Shown in pieces: positions 48,801-64,000 of a stretch of 64,000 bases of DNA. The stretch's first letter is position 1, and each line of letters starts with the position of its first letter. Location of the stretch: assembly GCA_947652115.1 (NCBI GenBank), contig OX393566.1, positions 22,246,351-22,310,350 on the forward strand. Reading direction: 5' to 3'. The stretch is from Blastomussa wellsi (Eukaryota; Cnidaria; Anthozoa; Scleractinia; Plerogyridae). The notes beneath the pieces were generated by a model. That model made no database searches and was not told the origin of the DNA. It was given only the letters and a program-made list of their open reading frames with translations. The translations under genes and the position numbers were made by a program.

Positions 48801-51136
48801 GTTTTGTCGATACTTGCAAGGCTGATCATTATTTTAAAATTCAGTATTATATTAGATAACGCAAGAGCAAACCATTCCAAGATAATAAAAATAAAATAAT
48901 ATTAAATCGTGATACCAGCAATATTAGTTACTTATTGCTAGAAGTTCGAAGAGACCAAGCCAAAGCAGAAACTTTGACATACATAAATAATTTAAAAAAA
49001 TTCCTTGATTCCAATTTATAAACATTATGTTACCAAACAAATGATCTAAAAAGTAAATATGCCTTTTCTACCAATTCTTTTTAATCGCTATCATTTCACA
49101 AACTTATATCACCAAGTATAAGCAACATCTGATTTCGCAACACTTCGTGGCTTAACGCGTTGTTTATTTCAGAAGCCACTGCTTCTATTTAAATCTCTCC
49201 CCTTTCCAGCATTAATAACATGCAAGTAATCATCAGTGAGCGAAATAAATTTGAGAAAGAACTGCGTTCTGGAGACTAGCTGCAATTGGTTATAAACAAT
49301 ATTGATTCTTAGATACATTTGTTCATCTGCCAAACATGTCAAACGTCTTTTTAGAGCATATCGTTTCCGCATTCAGTTTCATTAATTTTCTTTGCGCTAG
49401 ATTTACTTAGAATGGAAGCACATTAAATTTAGTTTTAAATGGAACTTGGCAAGAGTTAATATTATTTCGAATCAATAATGTCACACAAATGGCAATTATT
49501 TGCCTAGAGGTCGATTTAAGAGGGAAAAGGGGGCATTGTGAGCACTTTTATCTTTCACGGTTAATCGGCTAACACTTCACGACTGGTAAGTGAATTTTAC
49601 ACCTTTAATCTATGTTTTATATGCCAAAGAGAAGAAATACGTTATTGAATTTCCACATCATACGCAAAATTTGTCGCTCGACTATCATTACAAGTCAGAT
49701 ATACAATGGACACTACGCAACGGACAACACTATATTAGACAGACAGCACGTGTTGGTCCCCTGGGCCGATTCTTAGTCATTTTACCGTATCTTAATTCTC
49801 CATATAAACGGGACGCCTCTCTATGCCGGACAATTGGTGCCGGACCAGGTGGCGTCCGTCTAAATAAAGGAGCTACGTCACGGACAACTCATCTTGAAAA
49901 AACTGGCAAGTTTTTTCAAATTAGTCGTTTGTCATTCGAACCAATCATTGTATAATTTTGGGATTTTATTACTCCGTTGGTGCTTTTCGGCGTTAGAAAA
50001 CTCTTACTTTTGGATTTCCTTCAATTTGAAAGTAAATGAGTAAATGACTATAAATATCGCGACACTGCTCTTTTAAAGAGAGTTGATTGTAGAACGAACC
50101 TGTCAGAACAATTCTGTGGCGCATGACTCTCGAATGATTGTTAATTCCTCTAAACCCGTTTTATTGTCTCTTAATAAGCCCTTTTACACAACTCACTACT
50201 CTTTATTTAGAGGTATAGCACCATAAAATATAGAAGCGTCCTACACTAAGCGTTCTCCTATAGATTCTGTGCTTTAATTTTATTTCTGGTTTGTAATCGC
50301 ATTATCATGGCACTATCTTTGTTTTGTAATCCGTTTTAGATTTCCAATGAAAATTGATCAACTCCATCCCAGTTTTTTTCCAACCTACCATACTGCTGCT
50401 TTCTTTCATTTCAAGACTGAACATACCCAGCTACAAATATATCTTTTTCGAATTCAAGTTAAATATTTCCACTATATGTTTCTTACGATATTGCATTAGT
50501 TGATTATATTCCCCTGAGCAAATTCTCTTCTCAGCATTCAATTCTGCTTTATTTTCTGATTATTATAAATAACAGGAAACTCCTCAAAAAAGTGAAATAC
50601 AATTCGCTGATAAATTTTACCCTTTAAGATATGCCTAGCACAAATATTGTTTTTTTCAAATCACAGAACAAAGTAAACGAAGTAAAATATTGTTAATTAA
50701 ATGATCATTTTTTATACATCTAAGCAATAAAGGACTTCTTTGATGTTTATATAGCCTCATATAAGCACGAGGTGGGGTTGGGGAATTGGAGACAGTTTTG
50801 CAAGCCCGAGAAGTAGTGTCAGGTCTCCACTCCGAGTGTTTAGTTGAGACTATATAACCAAAAAGTCATCAATTGCTTTTAGTTATAAAATATTTCTAAA
50901 ATCTAAGCGCGAATATAAGACGTCACAACCATGTACATAGTCTCATCTAAACACACCTATCGACCAATGAGACCGCGTTAGTGTTTCACTTATTTTATAA
51001 ATTAAATTAGATTAAATTAAAGATTAAACAGTTCGCTCTTATTATACGACACTTGCTTCTATTATTTTCTAAGCCCAAACAATATTATCATGTTAACCCA
51101 AGAGGTTTGATTTTTCTTTCAGGAGTGGGGTCGATT
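45870..51136. other. intergenic region between the K2P array and the D8C/EGF gene
   Basis: Apart from the MITE at 48276-48444, and a segment near 49868 resembling one end of the TTAA-flanked MITEs (AAAGGAGCTACGTCACGGA), nothing is recognised. Small open frames (for example 47542-47808 and 47972-48205 on -) have no domain I know. Confidence 0.5.
48276..48444. repeat. MITE with ACACCTTATTCCAAAATGG termini, copy 2
   Basis: Same termini and interior as 20258-20426, in opposite orientation. Confidence 0.8.
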
Positions 51137-63847
<12,711 letters not shown>

Positions 63848-64000
63848 GTGAGGTTTATGACATTCATATATCATATTACGCACTTACAGCTGATAAACCT
63901 GATGTTGCATTTTTACGGTCTTTACTCTTTATAACTAAAAAGGAAACTTTAAGTGAAATTGCTTTTCTTAAATGAGCAAGTTTTACGATAACCCTTCATG

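Overview
The window is eukaryotic and AT-rich, with short coding exons bounded by GT..AG introns and a high load of non-LTR retrotransposons and hairpin (MITE-like) elements. Domain content (a K2P channel array and a uromodulin/OIT3-type D8C + EGF protein) together with the repeat style suggests an anthozoan cnidarian, most likely a stony coral. The species call is inference.

Left two thirds (about 4.2-45.9 kb): seven paralogous two-pore-domain potassium channel (K2P) genes. Five are on + (4257-6317, 11749-13160, 15270-19132, 21999-23930, 27079-30197) and two on - (38914-37283, 45869-44152). All share one architecture. Coding exon 1 carries M1, the glycosylated extracellular cap and the first half of pore P1. 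A phase-1 intron splits the first Gly codon of the P1 filter. Coding exon 2 carries the rest, including P2 and M4. Genes 4-7 form a close subgroup (start MHPLL/MHPIL), genes 1 and 2 another, and gene 3 is divergent and has no in-frame ATG. The filters differ: GYG/GYG in gene 1, GYG/GFG in genes 2-6, GFG/GFG in gene 7. A nearly intact L1/Tx1-like LINE (32.7-36.7 kb) sits where the array changes strand.

Right third (51.1 kb to the end): one + strand gene, incomplete at the window edge. It encodes a secreted or surface protein with a signal peptide, six D8C domains, each on an exon of exactly 381 nt, and nine EGF exons of 111 or 114 nt, all phase 1-1. The order is SP-D8C-D8C-(EGF-EGF-D8C)x4-EGF. 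A ZP domain, usual in relatives, would lie beyond the window if present.

Between and inside genes: a truncated CR1/L2-like LINE (1.2-2.5 kb), an RT fragment near 20 kb, a tRNA-derived SINE with a 13-bp target duplication (13.6-13.9 kb) plus two relics, many inverted-repeat elements (TA-, TTAA- and hAT-like), and a tRNA-Arg(TCT) in an intron of the D8C gene. The channels and the D8C/EGF protein show no functional link beyond neighbourhood.
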